Of a stretch of DNA of 64,000 nucleotides, positions 18,692 through 27,113 are shown piece by piece. Both the position numbers and the translations under genes were made by a program. This stretch comes from Streptomyces sp. WMMB 322 (lineage in GTDB: Bacteria; Actinomycetota; Actinomycetes; Streptomycetales; Streptomycetaceae). Position 1 is the first letter of the stretch; the number at the start of each line of letters is the position of its first letter. The stretch is from contig NZ_FMHI01000020.1 of NCBI RefSeq assembly GCF_900090145.1, forward strand, positions 62,001-126,000, read 5' to 3'. Below the pieces are notes generated by a model. It saw nothing but the letters and a program-made list of their open reading frames with translations. It was not told the DNA's origin and searched no databases.

Positions 18692-19304
18692 GGTGCCTCC
18701 CGTTCCCGTGGTTCACATCGGCTCCGGTCGACGAAGCCGTTCCAAAGACTGAAAGGTCGTCCTGGGCCGTGCCGCTGGGACGGCCGATTTCCGAGTCCCT
18801 GTCCGCGTCGGTGGGCGACGAGGAGTAAGTGGGGCTCGAGGGTGCCCTGCGGGCGGCCGAGTTGACGTCCTCGGGCTCATCGCCTCCAGCCTCTCGCTTC
18901 GCCAGGGGCTTTCCCGGCCCCCAGGAGACACCGAGCGCCCCACCGATCAGACCCAGCAGGAATCCGATCATGTAGCCGCCGAAGTTGGAGACGACCAAGG
19001 AGACCAGGCACAGCAGAATCGCCGCGATACCGGCGAACACCCGAGAATGCGGCTGGAACCACATCGTCAACCCGAGCACGATGAGCAGGGCGCCGATGAT
19101 CAGCGAGCCGGCGCCCGCCGTCGTCGACATCCGGATCGTCAAGGAGCCCAACGTGAGGTTGTGATACGGGATGTACATGATGGGGATGCCGGCGAGCAGC
19201 GTCAGCAGTCCGCCCCAGAACGGGCGCTGTCCACGCCAGTCCCGGAACGAACTGCGCTTCTGGCCGAATCCGGTCGTCAGCCTTTGTCGCGTCTCGGCGC
19301 TCAT
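18681..19304 (-). CDS. DUF6114 integral membrane protein
   Basis: A 207-aa protein with a short basic N-terminus (residues 1-28) and four closely spaced TM segments (about 30-52, 55-85, 90-110, 112-132) containing GGLLTLLAGIPI and GGYMIGFLLGLIGGALG. A hydrophilic Ser/Asp-rich tail of about 65 residues follows. It matches my recollection of the DUF6114 family. The ATG at 19304 has GAGGAG 9 nt upstream. It lies between the DUF6230 gene and the secreted-protein gene. Function is unknown; membrane anchoring or export of its neighbours would be an inference. Confidence 0.8.
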   Translation of the reverse strand: MSAETRQRLTTGFGQKRSSFRDWRGQRPFWGGLLTLLAGIPIMYIPYHNLTLGSLTIRMSTTAGAGSLIIGALLIVLGLTMWFQPHSRVFAGIAAILLCLVSLVVSNFGGYMIGFLLGLIGGALGVSWGPGKPLAKREAGGDEPEDVNSAARRAPSSPTYSSSPTDADRDSEIGRPSGTAQDDLSVFGTASSTGADVNHGNGRHRAG

Positions 19305-19415
19305 GTCGTACAGCTCCTCGGGACTGGCACAAAGCTTGCGTTGGTGGAGCAGACCGGATGGGTGCGGGGCGGCAAGGAGCAGCCGCGCCACACCCATCCG
19401 GTCAGCGAGTGCGCA

Positions 19416-20033
19416 TCAGTAGCACTCGTTCTTGCCTTTCTTCACGGCCATCTTGAGACCGCTGAGCTTGAAAGTACCGGCGGTGGTCGCCCAGGCACGC
19501 TGCTTGACATCCGTGAATGTCGCGCTGTCTGCCTGCTGGGCGAACGATCCCGGCGCGTACTTGTCGCCCTTGTTCGGGCCGGGGCCCTTCGAGGTGCTGT
19601 CCGCCGCGACGCCGATGTCGATGTTGTTGAACTGGGCGTTGGCCGCGATGTCATCGGCATCGATGTACAGCTTCTTGGCCTCGACCGGCGTCGCCGGATC
19701 GGCGCCTGCGCCCAGCTTCATCGTCACGTCGCCGAATGCCGGAACCGGCACGACGACGGACTGGCAAAGATTCCTGATCTTCGCCTCGTTGAAGCCGACG
19801 ACCGCAACGGGCTTCTTACCGGCCTTCGTCGAGTCGACGGCGCCGTACTGGACGAAGCCCTTGCCGTCCAGGCGGTCGGCGCTGACCTTGAACTGCTGGC
19901 CGGAGACGCTGAACGACGCCGCCAGCGCACCCTGCGAAAGTGCCACACCGATCGCTGCGGTGGCAGCGACGCTCGGCACCATGACGACGGCGAACCGCTT
20001 CCATCTGGTCCCGCCACGAGCCAGGGACTCCAT
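19416..20033 (-). CDS. DUF6230 exported protein
   Basis: A 205-aa protein with a basic N-terminus and a signal/anchor helix (about residues 14-38, ending GALAASF). A beta-rich domain follows, in which two cysteines (CQSVVVPVPAFGDV and the near-terminal NEC) could pair. It is conserved as a neighbour of DUF6114 in Streptomyces, as I recall it. AGGAGG lies 6 nt before the ATG. It is first gene of the operon, and palindromic operator candidates lie in its long upstream region. Confidence 0.82.
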   Translation of the reverse strand: MESLARGGTRWKRFAVVMVPSVAATAAIGVALSQGALAASFSVSGQQFKVSADRLDGKGFVQYGAVDSTKAGKKPVAVVGFNEAKIRNLCQSVVVPVPAFGDVTMKLGAGADPATPVEAKKLYIDADDIAANAQFNNIDIGVAADSTSKGPGPNKGDKYAPGSFAQQADSATFTDVKQRAWATTAGTFKLSGLKMAVKKGKNECY

Positions 20034-20441
20034 GACTTTCCTCCTTCTCGGACGTACATCTCCGGCCTGGACGGACCGATCCTCAACGGCCCGCTCCCTG
20101 ACCTGGGATGGGAGAAGTGCTACGTCCTCGGGAAGGAGAGCGCCGTCATCGACAGACGTACGGGTACGTCACGTCCGAGCTGTCGGCGATCACCCCCGAG
20201 CGACAACCACTGGCCACGCTCTCGCGCAACCTGCTTTGTTCGGACAGGCCCTGCCGGTTTCGGCAGAGACCCCCCTGTCCGTAGAACCGGCGGTGTTACT
20301 GGGTCGAGCTCAAGCTTGCGTGCCGGTCCTGCTCGGTGGGGATCCAAAGCCAGCAAGGCACCGAATGGTTGCCGGGCTGCGGGCAATGGACCGAGCTTGG
20401 CCGATCGTGGTCTATCCGAAGGCTGCGCACAAGGGGGTGCG

Positions 20442-20455
20442 TTACCAGTGAGTAA
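20442..20455. promoter_or_regulatory. TTACC-N4-AGTAA imperfect palindrome
   Basis: TTACCAGTGAGTAA; with flanks it forms GTTAC-N6-GTAAC (20441-20456). It resembles the palindrome at 20572 and is probably bound by the same regulator, likely TetR- or GntR-type. Confidence 0.45.
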
Positions 20456-20571
20456 CGGCCAGATAACCGCTCAGCGGCCGATCAGCATAGGGCAGACACA
20501 CAGGGTCGTCACCCCTGGGGGAAGGAACCGGGAACCAACCGGACATCCGAGAAGAAAGCTCGCAGGGGCAT

Positions 20572-20584
20572 TTACTGCGAGTAA
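20572..20584. promoter_or_regulatory. TTACT-N3-AGTAA palindrome
   Basis: On the minus strand (the DUF6230 sense) this reads TTACTCGCAGTAA, with perfect 5-bp arms. Together with the copy at 20442 it makes a pair of operator candidates 130 bp apart. Confidence 0.5.
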
Positions 20585-20678
20585 CAGCGACTGCGATTGC
20601 CAAGTTTTGGCAAAACACAGCCGCTGATGTCGCTAAAACCATCTGTCGTGACCGAAGGTGCGGCCCCGCACACTCCGG

Positions 20679-21641
20679 TCAGAACAGCACGCGTGCGAGG
20701 GCGCTACGCGCCGTGACTACCCGTGGATCCTCCGCGCCAATCACGTCGAAGAGCTCCAGCAGCCGCAGACGCGCAGTCTCCCGATCCTCCCCCGCGGTCT
20801 TTTTCACCGTCTCCACAAGCCGGCCGAACGCGTCCTCCACGTGACCGCCCGCCATGTCCAGGTCTGCCGCCCGGAGTTGGGCCTCCACGTCGGCCGGGCG
20901 GTCGGCGGCGTCCTTGCGCACCTGCTGCGCGTCCAGACCCTGCACACGGCCGAGCAGTTCGGCCATCGCGAGGCCGACCCGGGCCTCGGTGTTGCCGGGG
21001 TCGGTCGACAGGACGTTCTTGTACGCCTGTACCGCACCGTTCAAGTCACCCGTGTCCAGGGCCTGCTGGGCCGCCGCGAGCGCCGGGTCCTCCGGTTCCG
21101 AGGGCTGCTGCTGTGCCTCCTCGGCACCCTCGTCGGCCACGGCGCCCTGCAGGCCCGTGATACCGAAGCGCTCCTCGGAGACCTGGATCAGCTGGTCGAG
21201 GGTCTGTCTGATCTGTGCCTCGGGAGCGGCGCCCTGGAAGAGGGGCAGCGCCTGACCGGCCACGACGGCGAACACCGCGGGGATCCCCTGGACGCCGAAC
21301 TGCTGCATCAGCATCTGGTTCTTGTCGGCGTCGATCTTCGCGAGCAGCACGCGCCCCGCGTACTCCCGCGTCAGGCGCTCGAGCACGGGCGAGAGCTGCT
21401 TGCACGGCTCGCACCACTCGGCCCAGAAGTCGATCACCACGGGGACCTCGGCGGAAGGCTGGAGCACCTTCGCCTCGAAGTCCGCCTCGTCGACGTCGAT
21501 GACCAGGCTCACCGGGGCGCCGGCGTCGCCCTGCGCCGCCGAGCGCGCCCTGGCCTGCTCTGCTTTCTGCTTGGCCTCACCGGCCGCCTTCACCGCGGAG
21601 AGGTCGACCACTCCGCTCATGGACATGTTGCGTGGCTGCAT
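20679..21641 (-). CDS. Thioredoxin-domain/TPR protein (YbbN/CnoX-like)
   Basis: A 320-aa cytoplasmic protein. A short leader is followed by a thioredoxin fold (about residues 45-155) with active site WCEPC (Cys77, Cys80) and the cis-proline motif GIPAVFA. A C-terminal TPR region (about 185-310) follows, in which AAQQALDTGDLNGAVQAYKN is the clearest repeat. This is the YbbN/CnoX arrangement: a chaperone-holdase or mixed-disulfide exchanger that works with chaperones. GGGGGGAG precedes the ATG by 9 nt. It is divergent from a TetR gene. Confidence 0.9.
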   Translation of the reverse strand: MQPRNMSMSGVVDLSAVKAAGEAKQKAEQARARSAAQGDAGAPVSLVIDVDEADFEAKVLQPSAEVPVVIDFWAEWCEPCKQLSPVLERLTREYAGRVLLAKIDADKNQMLMQQFGVQGIPAVFAVVAGQALPLFQGAAPEAQIRQTLDQLIQVSEERFGITGLQGAVADEGAEEAQQQPSEPEDPALAAAQQALDTGDLNGAVQAYKNVLSTDPGNTEARVGLAMAELLGRVQGLDAQQVRKDAADRPADVEAQLRAADLDMAGGHVEDAFGRLVETVKKTAGEDRETARLRLLELFDVIGAEDPRVVTARSALARVLF

Positions 21642-21951
21642 GAGTCCAGTCTCCCCCCTTTCCCGCCGTGCTGTGTGCCGCGCCGGGTCCCCGTCCGGCT
21701 GTGGTCGTGGTCGTCGCACCGGAAAGCGCCCCCGTTTTCCGATACGGTTCGTAGCGTAACTGCTACGGGGTCCCCTCGCGCAAGCCCCCCGCGTCCTGTT
21801 CCGCCGGCGTTCCGGCCCAGGTCCCGCTCGCGCCCCGGTTCCGCCCGGGCCCCGGCTCCCCTCGCGTGCCCGTGCCGTTCCGGTTGCCCCGGCGGTGAAT
21901 GCCCGGAGCCCGCCGTCCGCCGCGGCAGACCGCCCGGTATGGTCTGACGGC
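21642..21951. other. 310-bp divergent region thioredoxin/TetR
   Basis: Non-coding. It contains the palindrome at 21750-21767 and a TATGGT -10-like box (21938-21943) 8 nt before the TetR ATG. Nothing else stands out. Confidence 0.5.
21750..21767. promoter_or_regulatory. CGTAGC-N6-GCTACG operator candidate
   Basis: A perfect 6-6-6 inverted repeat, overlapped by a TACG-GTT-CGTA repeat to its left. Its position between thioredoxin and tetR suggests autoregulation by the TetR protein. Confidence 0.45.
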
Positions 21952-22581
21952 ATGGCCCCCTCCGAGCCCTCGCGCCGCCGCGCCGGCAGGCCGCGCAGCG
22001 CCGAGGCCGACGCCGCGATCATGGAAGCGACACGTGAGGCGCTGGTCGAGGTGGGCTGGAGCAAGCTCACCGTGGGACACGTCGCCGCGCGGGCGGGTGT
22101 GGCCAAGACCACCCTCTACCGGCGCTGGGCGAACAAGGGCGAACTCGTCGTCCACGCGGTCGCAGCCCTCTTCGACGAACTCGAACTGCCCGACTGCGGC
22201 AGTCTGCGGGCCGACATCGAGTTCGTGGTGCTCGCCTTCGCCGGTCTCCTGCAGCGGCCCGGAACGAACGCCTCGCTGATGGCGGTCGTCGCGGAGTCCA
22301 CCCACGACACCGTCCTGCGCGAGCACATCCGCGAGGCGATCGTCGAACGGCAGAAGCGGCTCGTGCTCCAGGGCCGCCAACGGGCCCAGGCACGCGGCGA
22401 GTTGCCGGCCGCATCGGCCGACCCCGCCGAGGACGCACAGCTGGTCGACATGATCTTCGACGTCATCGCGGGAGCGGTGGTGCACCGCACACTGGTCAGC
22501 GCGGAGCCGGTGGACGCGGAGTGGGCGGGCCGCTTCACCTCCCTGTTCCTGCACGGCCTTGCGGCCGCCTCCTCCCCCTGA
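21952..22581 (+). CDS. TetR/AcrR-family transcriptional regulator
   Basis: A 209-aa regulator. The N-terminal helix-turn-helix is at about residues 15-62 (IMEATREALVEVGWSKLTVGH, then GVAKTTLYRRW), with an all-helical ligand domain after it. I chose the ATG at 21952. No ribosome site is visible, and a TATGGT box 8 nt upstream suggests a leaderless message. The target and ligand are unknown. Candidates are itself and the divergent thioredoxin gene. Confidence 0.88.
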   Translation: MAPSEPSRRRAGRPRSAEADAAIMEATREALVEVGWSKLTVGHVAARAGVAKTTLYRRWANKGELVVHAVAALFDELELPDCGSLRADIEFVVLAFAGLLQRPGTNASLMAVVAESTHDTVLREHIREAIVERQKRLVLQGRQRAQARGELPAASADPAEDAQLVDMIFDVIAGAVVHRTLVSAEPVDAEWAGRFTSLFLHGLAAASSP

Positions 22582-22726
22582 CGTCCGGAGGGCCCACGCT
22601 GCCGCACCCCTGCGGGGCGGCGGAAAGGCGGTGCCTCCGTCCGAAGTGAGCGCCCGGGCGGGCCCGTCGGCGATCGCCCCGTGCACGAGCGCACCACCAC
22701 CGCCGACCGCACCGCCCGGCCGGCGG

Positions 22727-24427
22727 TCAGAAGACGGGCGGCTCCGTGTAGACACCCCACTCGTCGCGCAGCGCGTCGCAGATCTCGCCCAGCGTGGCCT
22801 CGGCACGCACCGCGTCCAGCATCGGTCCGATCATGTTCGCGTCGCCGCGGGCCGCCTCCATCATCGTGGCCAGGGCGGCGGACACGGCAGCCTCGTCCCG
22901 CTCCTTGCGGCGCCTGCCCAGCTCCCGGACCTGCTCGTGCTCGACCTCGTGACTGACCCTCAGGATCTCCAGGTCACCGGTGACCGAGGAGGTGTGGCAG
23001 TTGACGCCGACGACCTTCTTGTCCTGCTTCTCCAGCGCCCGCTGATAGGTGAAGGCGGCCTCCGCGATCTCGCCGGTGAACCAGCCGTCCTCGATGCCGC
23101 GCAGAATGCCCGAAGTGATGGGCCCGATGGGGTGATTGCCGTCGGGGACGGCACGGCGCCCGCGCTCCTTGATCTGGTCGAAGATCTTCTCCGCGTCGGC
23201 CTCGATGCGGTCGGTCAGCGCTTCGATGTACCACGAACCACCGAGCGGGTCGGCGACGTTGGTGACGCCGGTCTCCTCCATCAGCACCTGCTGGGTGCGC
23301 AGCGCGATCTCCGCGGCCTGCTCGCTGGGCAGGGCGAGCGTTTCGTCCAGGGCGTTGGTGTGGAGGGAGTTGGTGCCGCCGAGCACCGCCGCGAGCGCCT
23401 CCACCGCGGTGCGTACGACGTTGTTGTACGGCTGCTGCGCGGTCAGCGATACGCCCGCCGTCTGGGTGTGGAAGCGCAGCCACTGCGCCTTCTCGCTGGT
23501 GGCCCCGTACTCGTCGCGCATCCAGCGGGCCCAGATCCTGCGCGCGGCGCGGAACTTGGCGATCTCCTCGAAGAAGTCGACGTGCGCGTCGAAGAAGAAG
23601 GAAAGGCCCGGTGCGAAGCTGTCGACGTCGAGGCCGCGGCTCAGGCCCAGTTCGACGTACCCGAAGCCGTCGGCGAGCGTGTACGCGAGCTCCTGCGCGG
23701 CCGTGGAGCCGGCCTCCCGGATGTGGTAGCCGGAGACCGACAGCGGCTTGTAGGCGGGGATGCCCCGGCTGCAGTGCTCCATCAGGTCGCCGATGAGCCG
23801 CAGGTGCGGCTCGGGCTGGAAGAGCCACTCCTTCTGGGCGATGTACTCCTTGAAGATGTCCGTCTGCAGGGTGCCGTTGAGCACGGCAGGGTCCACGCCC
23901 TGACGTTCGGCCGCGACCAGATACATGCAGAAGACGGGCACCGCCGGGCCGGAGATCGTCATCGAGGTGGTCACGTCGCCGAGGGGGATCCCGGAGAAGA
24001 GCACCTCCATGTCGGCGGCGGAGTCGATTGCGACGCCGCAGTGTCCGACCTCGCCGAGCGAGCGCGGGTCGTCGGAGTCCCGGCCCATCAGGGTCGGCAT
24101 GTCGAACGCCACGGACAGCCCGCCACCGCCGGAGTCCAGGATCATCTTGTAGCGCTCGTTGGTCTGCTGCGCGTTGCCGAAGCCGGCGAACTGCCGGATC
24201 GTCCAGGTCCGGCCCCGGTAGCCGGTGGGGTACAGGCCACGCGTGAACGGATACTCGCCGGGCCAGCCGATCCGCTCGAAGCCCTCCACCGTGTCCCCGG
24301 CGCGGGGCCCGTAGACCGGCGCCACCGGGTCACCGCTCAGCGTGGTGAAGTCGGCATCCCGCTTGTTCGCGGCGTCGTACCGGGCCTGCCAACGGCGACG
24401 GCCCTCTTCAATCGCGTGTGCATCCAT
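22727..24427 (-). CDS. icmA: Isobutyryl-CoA mutase large subunit (coenzyme B12-dependent)
   Basis: A 566-aa acyl-CoA mutase that interconverts isobutyryl-CoA and n-butyryl-CoA. It feeds valine and butyrate carbon into polyketide and fatty-acid building blocks. The residues that set specificity are visible: Phe80 (TIRQFAGFG) and Gln198 (YIAQKEW), where methylmalonyl-CoA mutases have Tyr and Arg. It lacks a C-terminal cobalamin domain, so it needs a separate small subunit (IcmB), which is not in this window. A MeaB-type GTPase lies at 37302. A perfect 20-bp palindrome lies 10 bp upstream of the start. Confidence 0.93.
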   Translation of the reverse strand: MDAHAIEEGRRRWQARYDAANKRDADFTTLSGDPVAPVYGPRAGDTVEGFERIGWPGEYPFTRGLYPTGYRGRTWTIRQFAGFGNAQQTNERYKMILDSGGGGLSVAFDMPTLMGRDSDDPRSLGEVGHCGVAIDSAADMEVLFSGIPLGDVTTSMTISGPAVPVFCMYLVAAERQGVDPAVLNGTLQTDIFKEYIAQKEWLFQPEPHLRLIGDLMEHCSRGIPAYKPLSVSGYHIREAGSTAAQELAYTLADGFGYVELGLSRGLDVDSFAPGLSFFFDAHVDFFEEIAKFRAARRIWARWMRDEYGATSEKAQWLRFHTQTAGVSLTAQQPYNNVVRTAVEALAAVLGGTNSLHTNALDETLALPSEQAAEIALRTQQVLMEETGVTNVADPLGGSWYIEALTDRIEADAEKIFDQIKERGRRAVPDGNHPIGPITSGILRGIEDGWFTGEIAEAAFTYQRALEKQDKKVVGVNCHTSSVTGDLEILRVSHEVEHEQVRELGRRRKERDEAAVSAALATMMEAARGDANMIGPMLDAVRAEATLGEICDALRDEWGVYTEPPVF

Positions 24428-24437
24428 ACCCCCGAAT

Positions 24438-24457
24438 TTACTTGGACGTCCAAGTAA
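24438..24457. promoter_or_regulatory. 20-bp perfect palindrome in front of icmA
   Basis: TTACTTGGACGTCCAAGTAA is perfectly self-complementary. It lies in the 94-bp gap between the DUF3817 gene and icmA, 10 bp before the icmA ATG. Such placement over the promoter or start indicates repression of icmA. The binding protein is not identifiable here. Confidence 0.7.
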
Positions 24458-24463
24458 TTGTCG

Positions 24464-24477
24464 ACCGATCGTTCGGT
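24464..24477. promoter_or_regulatory. Second palindrome upstream of icmA
   Basis: ACCGATCGTTCGGT (5-bp arms, 4-bp spacer) lies 6 bp beyond the 20-bp palindrome. It has the look of a TetR-family operator. Two unlike sites may mean two regulators. Confidence 0.5.
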
Positions 24478-24521
24478 GACGCGTGCGGACGAAGAGGCTC
24501 GCGGGGTCCGCGGGATGGCGG

Positions 24522-24854
24522 TTACGCCTCGGCTGCGGCGGTGCGCCCGTCCTCCACCAGCGGCGAGACCTCGCGCACCACCTTGCGCTCGACGAAGAAG
24601 GCGGCGGTGGGAATCGTCCCGGAGAGCAGGATCCACAGGAGCCTGCCGAACGGCCAGCGGGCCTTCTGGCCCAGGTCGAAGGCGACGACCAGGTAGATCA
24701 TGTAGAGGAGGCCGTGGGTCTGGGAGACCACGAAGGTCAGATCCTCACCCATGCCGAAGCCGTACTTGAACGTCATGCAGACGCACAGCACCAGCAGCAT
24801 CACGGCGGTGACGTAGGCCATCACCCGGTACCGGGTCAGTACGGACTTCTTCAT
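24522..24854 (-). CDS. DUF3817 membrane protein
   Basis: A 110-aa protein with three TM segments (about residues 9-30, 45-65, 72-95). The family feature is the QTHGLLYMIYLVVAFDLG and RWPFGRLLWILLSGTIP pattern. I chose the ATG at 24854; an in-frame GTG lies two codons upstream. Function unknown. A paralog is encoded at 31166-31555. It lies between the MarR gene and icmA on the same strand. Confidence 0.85.
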   Translation of the reverse strand: MKKSVLTRYRVMAYVTAVMLLVLCVCMTFKYGFGMGEDLTFVVSQTHGLLYMIYLVVAFDLGQKARWPFGRLLWILLSGTIPTAAFFVERKVVREVSPLVEDGRTAAAEA

Positions 24855-24895
24855 GAGCACGAGCGTAACGGGCCCTTCCGCGGGCCCTTTCCGCG

Positions 24896-24950
24896 GGCCC
24901 CTCCGCCGCCCCCGGCCCGCACCGGCGCGGGCGGGTCCGGCGGAGGGGCC
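24896..24950. terminator. Possible terminator between MarR and DUF3817 genes
   Basis: Twelve-bp perfect arms (24896-24907 / 24939-24950) enclose a 31-nt GC-rich loop that can fold further. It lies downstream of the MarR gene and just upstream of the DUF3817 gene. Confidence 0.4.
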
Positions 24951-25064
24951 GTGCCGCCGGCACCGCGCCGACCTGCGCCGGGGCCTGCCGGGCCGGCCTT
25001 CCGCGGGCCGGAGAAACCGGCAAGAGAGGACCGCAAAGGCCTGCGACTCCCAGGCGAGCAGGCC

Positions 25065-25574
25065 CTACTCCTCCGAGAAGTCCTGAGCCGCCACGCGCAG
25101 CGGACGGAGCATCGCGAAGATCTCCCCGCACTCCTCCGCGTCGTAGGCGCCCATGCCGAACTCCACCGCCATCAGCTCCCGCGTGGCCGCGTCGCAGACC
25201 TTGCGGCCCTTGTCGGTGATGGAGGCGAGCGTGCCGCGCCCGTCGTCGGGGTTGGGGCGCTTGTCGACGAGGCCGGACTTCTGGAGCCGGTCGATGGTGT
25301 TGGTCACCGACGTCGGGTGCACCATCAGACGCTCGCCGATCTTCGACATCGGCAGCTCGCCGGCCCGCGAGAAGGTGAGCAGCACCAGCGCCTCGTACCG
25401 GGCGAAGGTGAGTCCGTACGGCTTGACCACCGCGTCGACCTGGGCCAGCAGGATCTGGTGCGCTCTCATGATGGAGGTGATCGCGGCCATCGACGGCACG
25501 GACCCCCACCGCTCCTTCCAGAGCTCGTCGGCGCGGGCAATGGGATCGAACGTCAGACTGAGGGGCTTCGACAC
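25065..25574 (-). CDS. MarR-family transcriptional regulator
   Basis: A 169-aa winged-helix regulator. The DNA-binding core is at about residues 55-125 (ELPMSKIGERLMVHPTSVTNTIDRLQ, and wing PNPDDGRGTLASIT). Flanking helices form the dimer interface. GTG start at 25574. It is 21 bp downstream of the MFS exporter stop on the same strand, so it may be co-transcribed with that exporter. Confidence 0.9.
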   Translation of the reverse strand: MSKPLSLTFDPIARADELWKERWGSVPSMAAITSIMRAHQILLAQVDAVVKPYGLTFARYEALVLLTFSRAGELPMSKIGERLMVHPTSVTNTIDRLQKSGLVDKRPNPDDGRGTLASITDKGRKVCDAATRELMAVEFGMGAYDAEECGEIFAMLRPLRVAAQDFSEE

Positions 25575-25595
25575 GCGGTAAACCCTAGTAGCCGC

Positions 25596-26879
25596 TCACA
25601 TGCCGGCCATAGGTGTCTCAGCAGCCGGTCTCCCGGGACCGTCCTCACCGGTCTTCGCGCTCACCCCCGCCGCATCCCGCACATCCCCCGGCGGCAGCTC
25701 CCCCGCCTTCCGCGCCGCGCGCACCGCGACCACGGCGAGCAGCACACACGCTGTCCCGACGACGCCGGCGGCCACGATCGCCAGATGCGGCGGCATGAAC
25801 TCCGCGGCGACGCCGCCGGCGGCCATGCCCATGCCCTGCACCGTCATGAGCCCCGCCGTCATCACCGTCATGGCGCGCGCCCGCAACTCCTCGGGGACGG
25901 CGTCGAAGAACCAGCGGTCGAGGCCGAGCGTGGAGGCCACACCCGTCCCGGCGACGAGGAGCACGACCAGCGCCGGCAGCAGCCCGGGCCGCCACGCGAA
26001 GAGCAGGAACGGCAGCAGCATGGTGCCCGCGAGCGGCAGCACGAGCCGCTCCCGGGTGGCGGGCTTCAGCAGCGCTCCCACGGCCAGTTCGGCGGCGACG
26101 CCGCCCACGGGCATGGCCGCCAGCAGCAGCCCGACACCCACGGACCCGGCGCCGATCTCCGCGGCGTAAGGGGCCGCCAGTCCTTCCGGTACGACGACGA
26201 AGGCGGGCGGCAGCCAGCACAGCGCGAGCAGCGCCCGTACGCGCCTGTCGGCGAAGAGGGCGCGCGTGCCGCCGCGGGTGCGTTCCACGGCCGCCGGCGG
26301 GCGCCGGGCGCTGCCGAAGCGCAGCAGCGCCGCCGACGCGAGAAACCCGGCGACGGTCAGCAGCAGCGCTCCCCGCGGCGGCAGCACGATCAGCAGCAGG
26401 CCGGTGGCCGCGAACCCGGCGATCTGCGCGGCCTGCGCGGAGATCCTGATGAGCGAGCGCCCCAGTACGAAGGCGTCGCCCGCGAGGATCTCCGCGAGCC
26501 CGGCCGCGCGTACGCCGCCGAAGAGCGGCTGCACGAACGCGGTCACCGCCCGGAGGACGAGCAGAAGCGCCGGCGACGCGTCCGGCACCGTCATCGCCGC
26601 GACGGCCACCGCACAGACCAGGTCGCAGCCGACCAGTACCGGGCGCCCCGGGTACCTCTCGGCGACCGGCGCCAGCAGCGCGCCGCCGAGTGCCTGCGGC
26701 ATGAACCCGAGCCCGAAGGTGAGGGCGGCCATCAGGGGCGAGGCGGTCTGCTCGTACACGAGCACCGGCAGCGCAACGTGCGAGACGACGCCGCCGAGAA
26801 GGGAGAGCACGTGGGCTGCGAAGACGAACCGGAATTCCCGCACCCGGAAGACCGCGCGGTAGCCCTGCTGAGACGTCAT
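25596..26879 (-). CDS. MFS transporter, probable drug/metabolite exporter
   Basis: A 427-aa protein with about 12 TM segments in two halves and an Ala/Glu-rich cytoplasmic tail. The loop 2-3 motif A region reads LLAPVAERYPGRPVLV, with Arg at the usual position. It resembles the EntS/MFS_3-type exporters. It is divergent from a winged-helix regulator (234-bp gap), a common exporter/repressor arrangement. Substrate unknown. Confidence 0.88.
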   Translation of the reverse strand: MTSQQGYRAVFRVREFRFVFAAHVLSLLGGVVSHVALPVLVYEQTASPLMAALTFGLGFMPQALGGALLAPVAERYPGRPVLVGCDLVCAVAVAAMTVPDASPALLLVLRAVTAFVQPLFGGVRAAGLAEILAGDAFVLGRSLIRISAQAAQIAGFAATGLLLIVLPPRGALLLTVAGFLASAALLRFGSARRPPAAVERTRGGTRALFADRRVRALLALCWLPPAFVVVPEGLAAPYAAEIGAGSVGVGLLLAAMPVGGVAAELAVGALLKPATRERLVLPLAGTMLLPFLLFAWRPGLLPALVVLLVAGTGVASTLGLDRWFFDAVPEELRARAMTVMTAGLMTVQGMGMAAGGVAAEFMPPHLAIVAAGVVGTACVLLAVVAVRAARKAGELPPGDVRDAAGVSAKTGEDGPGRPAAETPMAGM

Positions 26880-27113
26880 GCCGCAACTCTGTCGCCGCCG
26901 CGCCGGGCTCTCTACTCTTTCGGCACGGGACGAATCCCCGGCGGCCGCAAGTGCGGCGAGACCCGGGCAACGGCGAAGCCGGGGTTCGGCGGGCCGGACG
27001 TGGACCCCGGCCCGCGGGACCAGCCCGGACGCAAGCCCGGCCAGAGGACCAGCTGTGGGCCCGGCCGCAGGGCCGGCCGCACGGCCAGGGACAGGAAAGC
27101 GGAGCGGGGGGCC

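Larger units (their letters stand above)
20034..20678. other. 645-bp non-coding region upstream of the DUF6230 operon
   Basis: I see no convincing gene. G+C falls below that of neighbouring genes, notably at 20420-20650. It carries two TTAC...GTAA palindromes (20442-20455 and 20572-20584) and a third, GTTTT-N3-AAAAC (20604-20616). Such a long upstream region suggests a distant promoter and an extended 5' leader for the DUF6230 operon. Confidence 0.55.

Noticed and set aside
20120..20386. An 88-codon minus-strand frame in the DUF6230 leader.
   Set aside because: No ribosome site, no hydrophobic or domain pattern, and codon usage unlike neighbouring genes.
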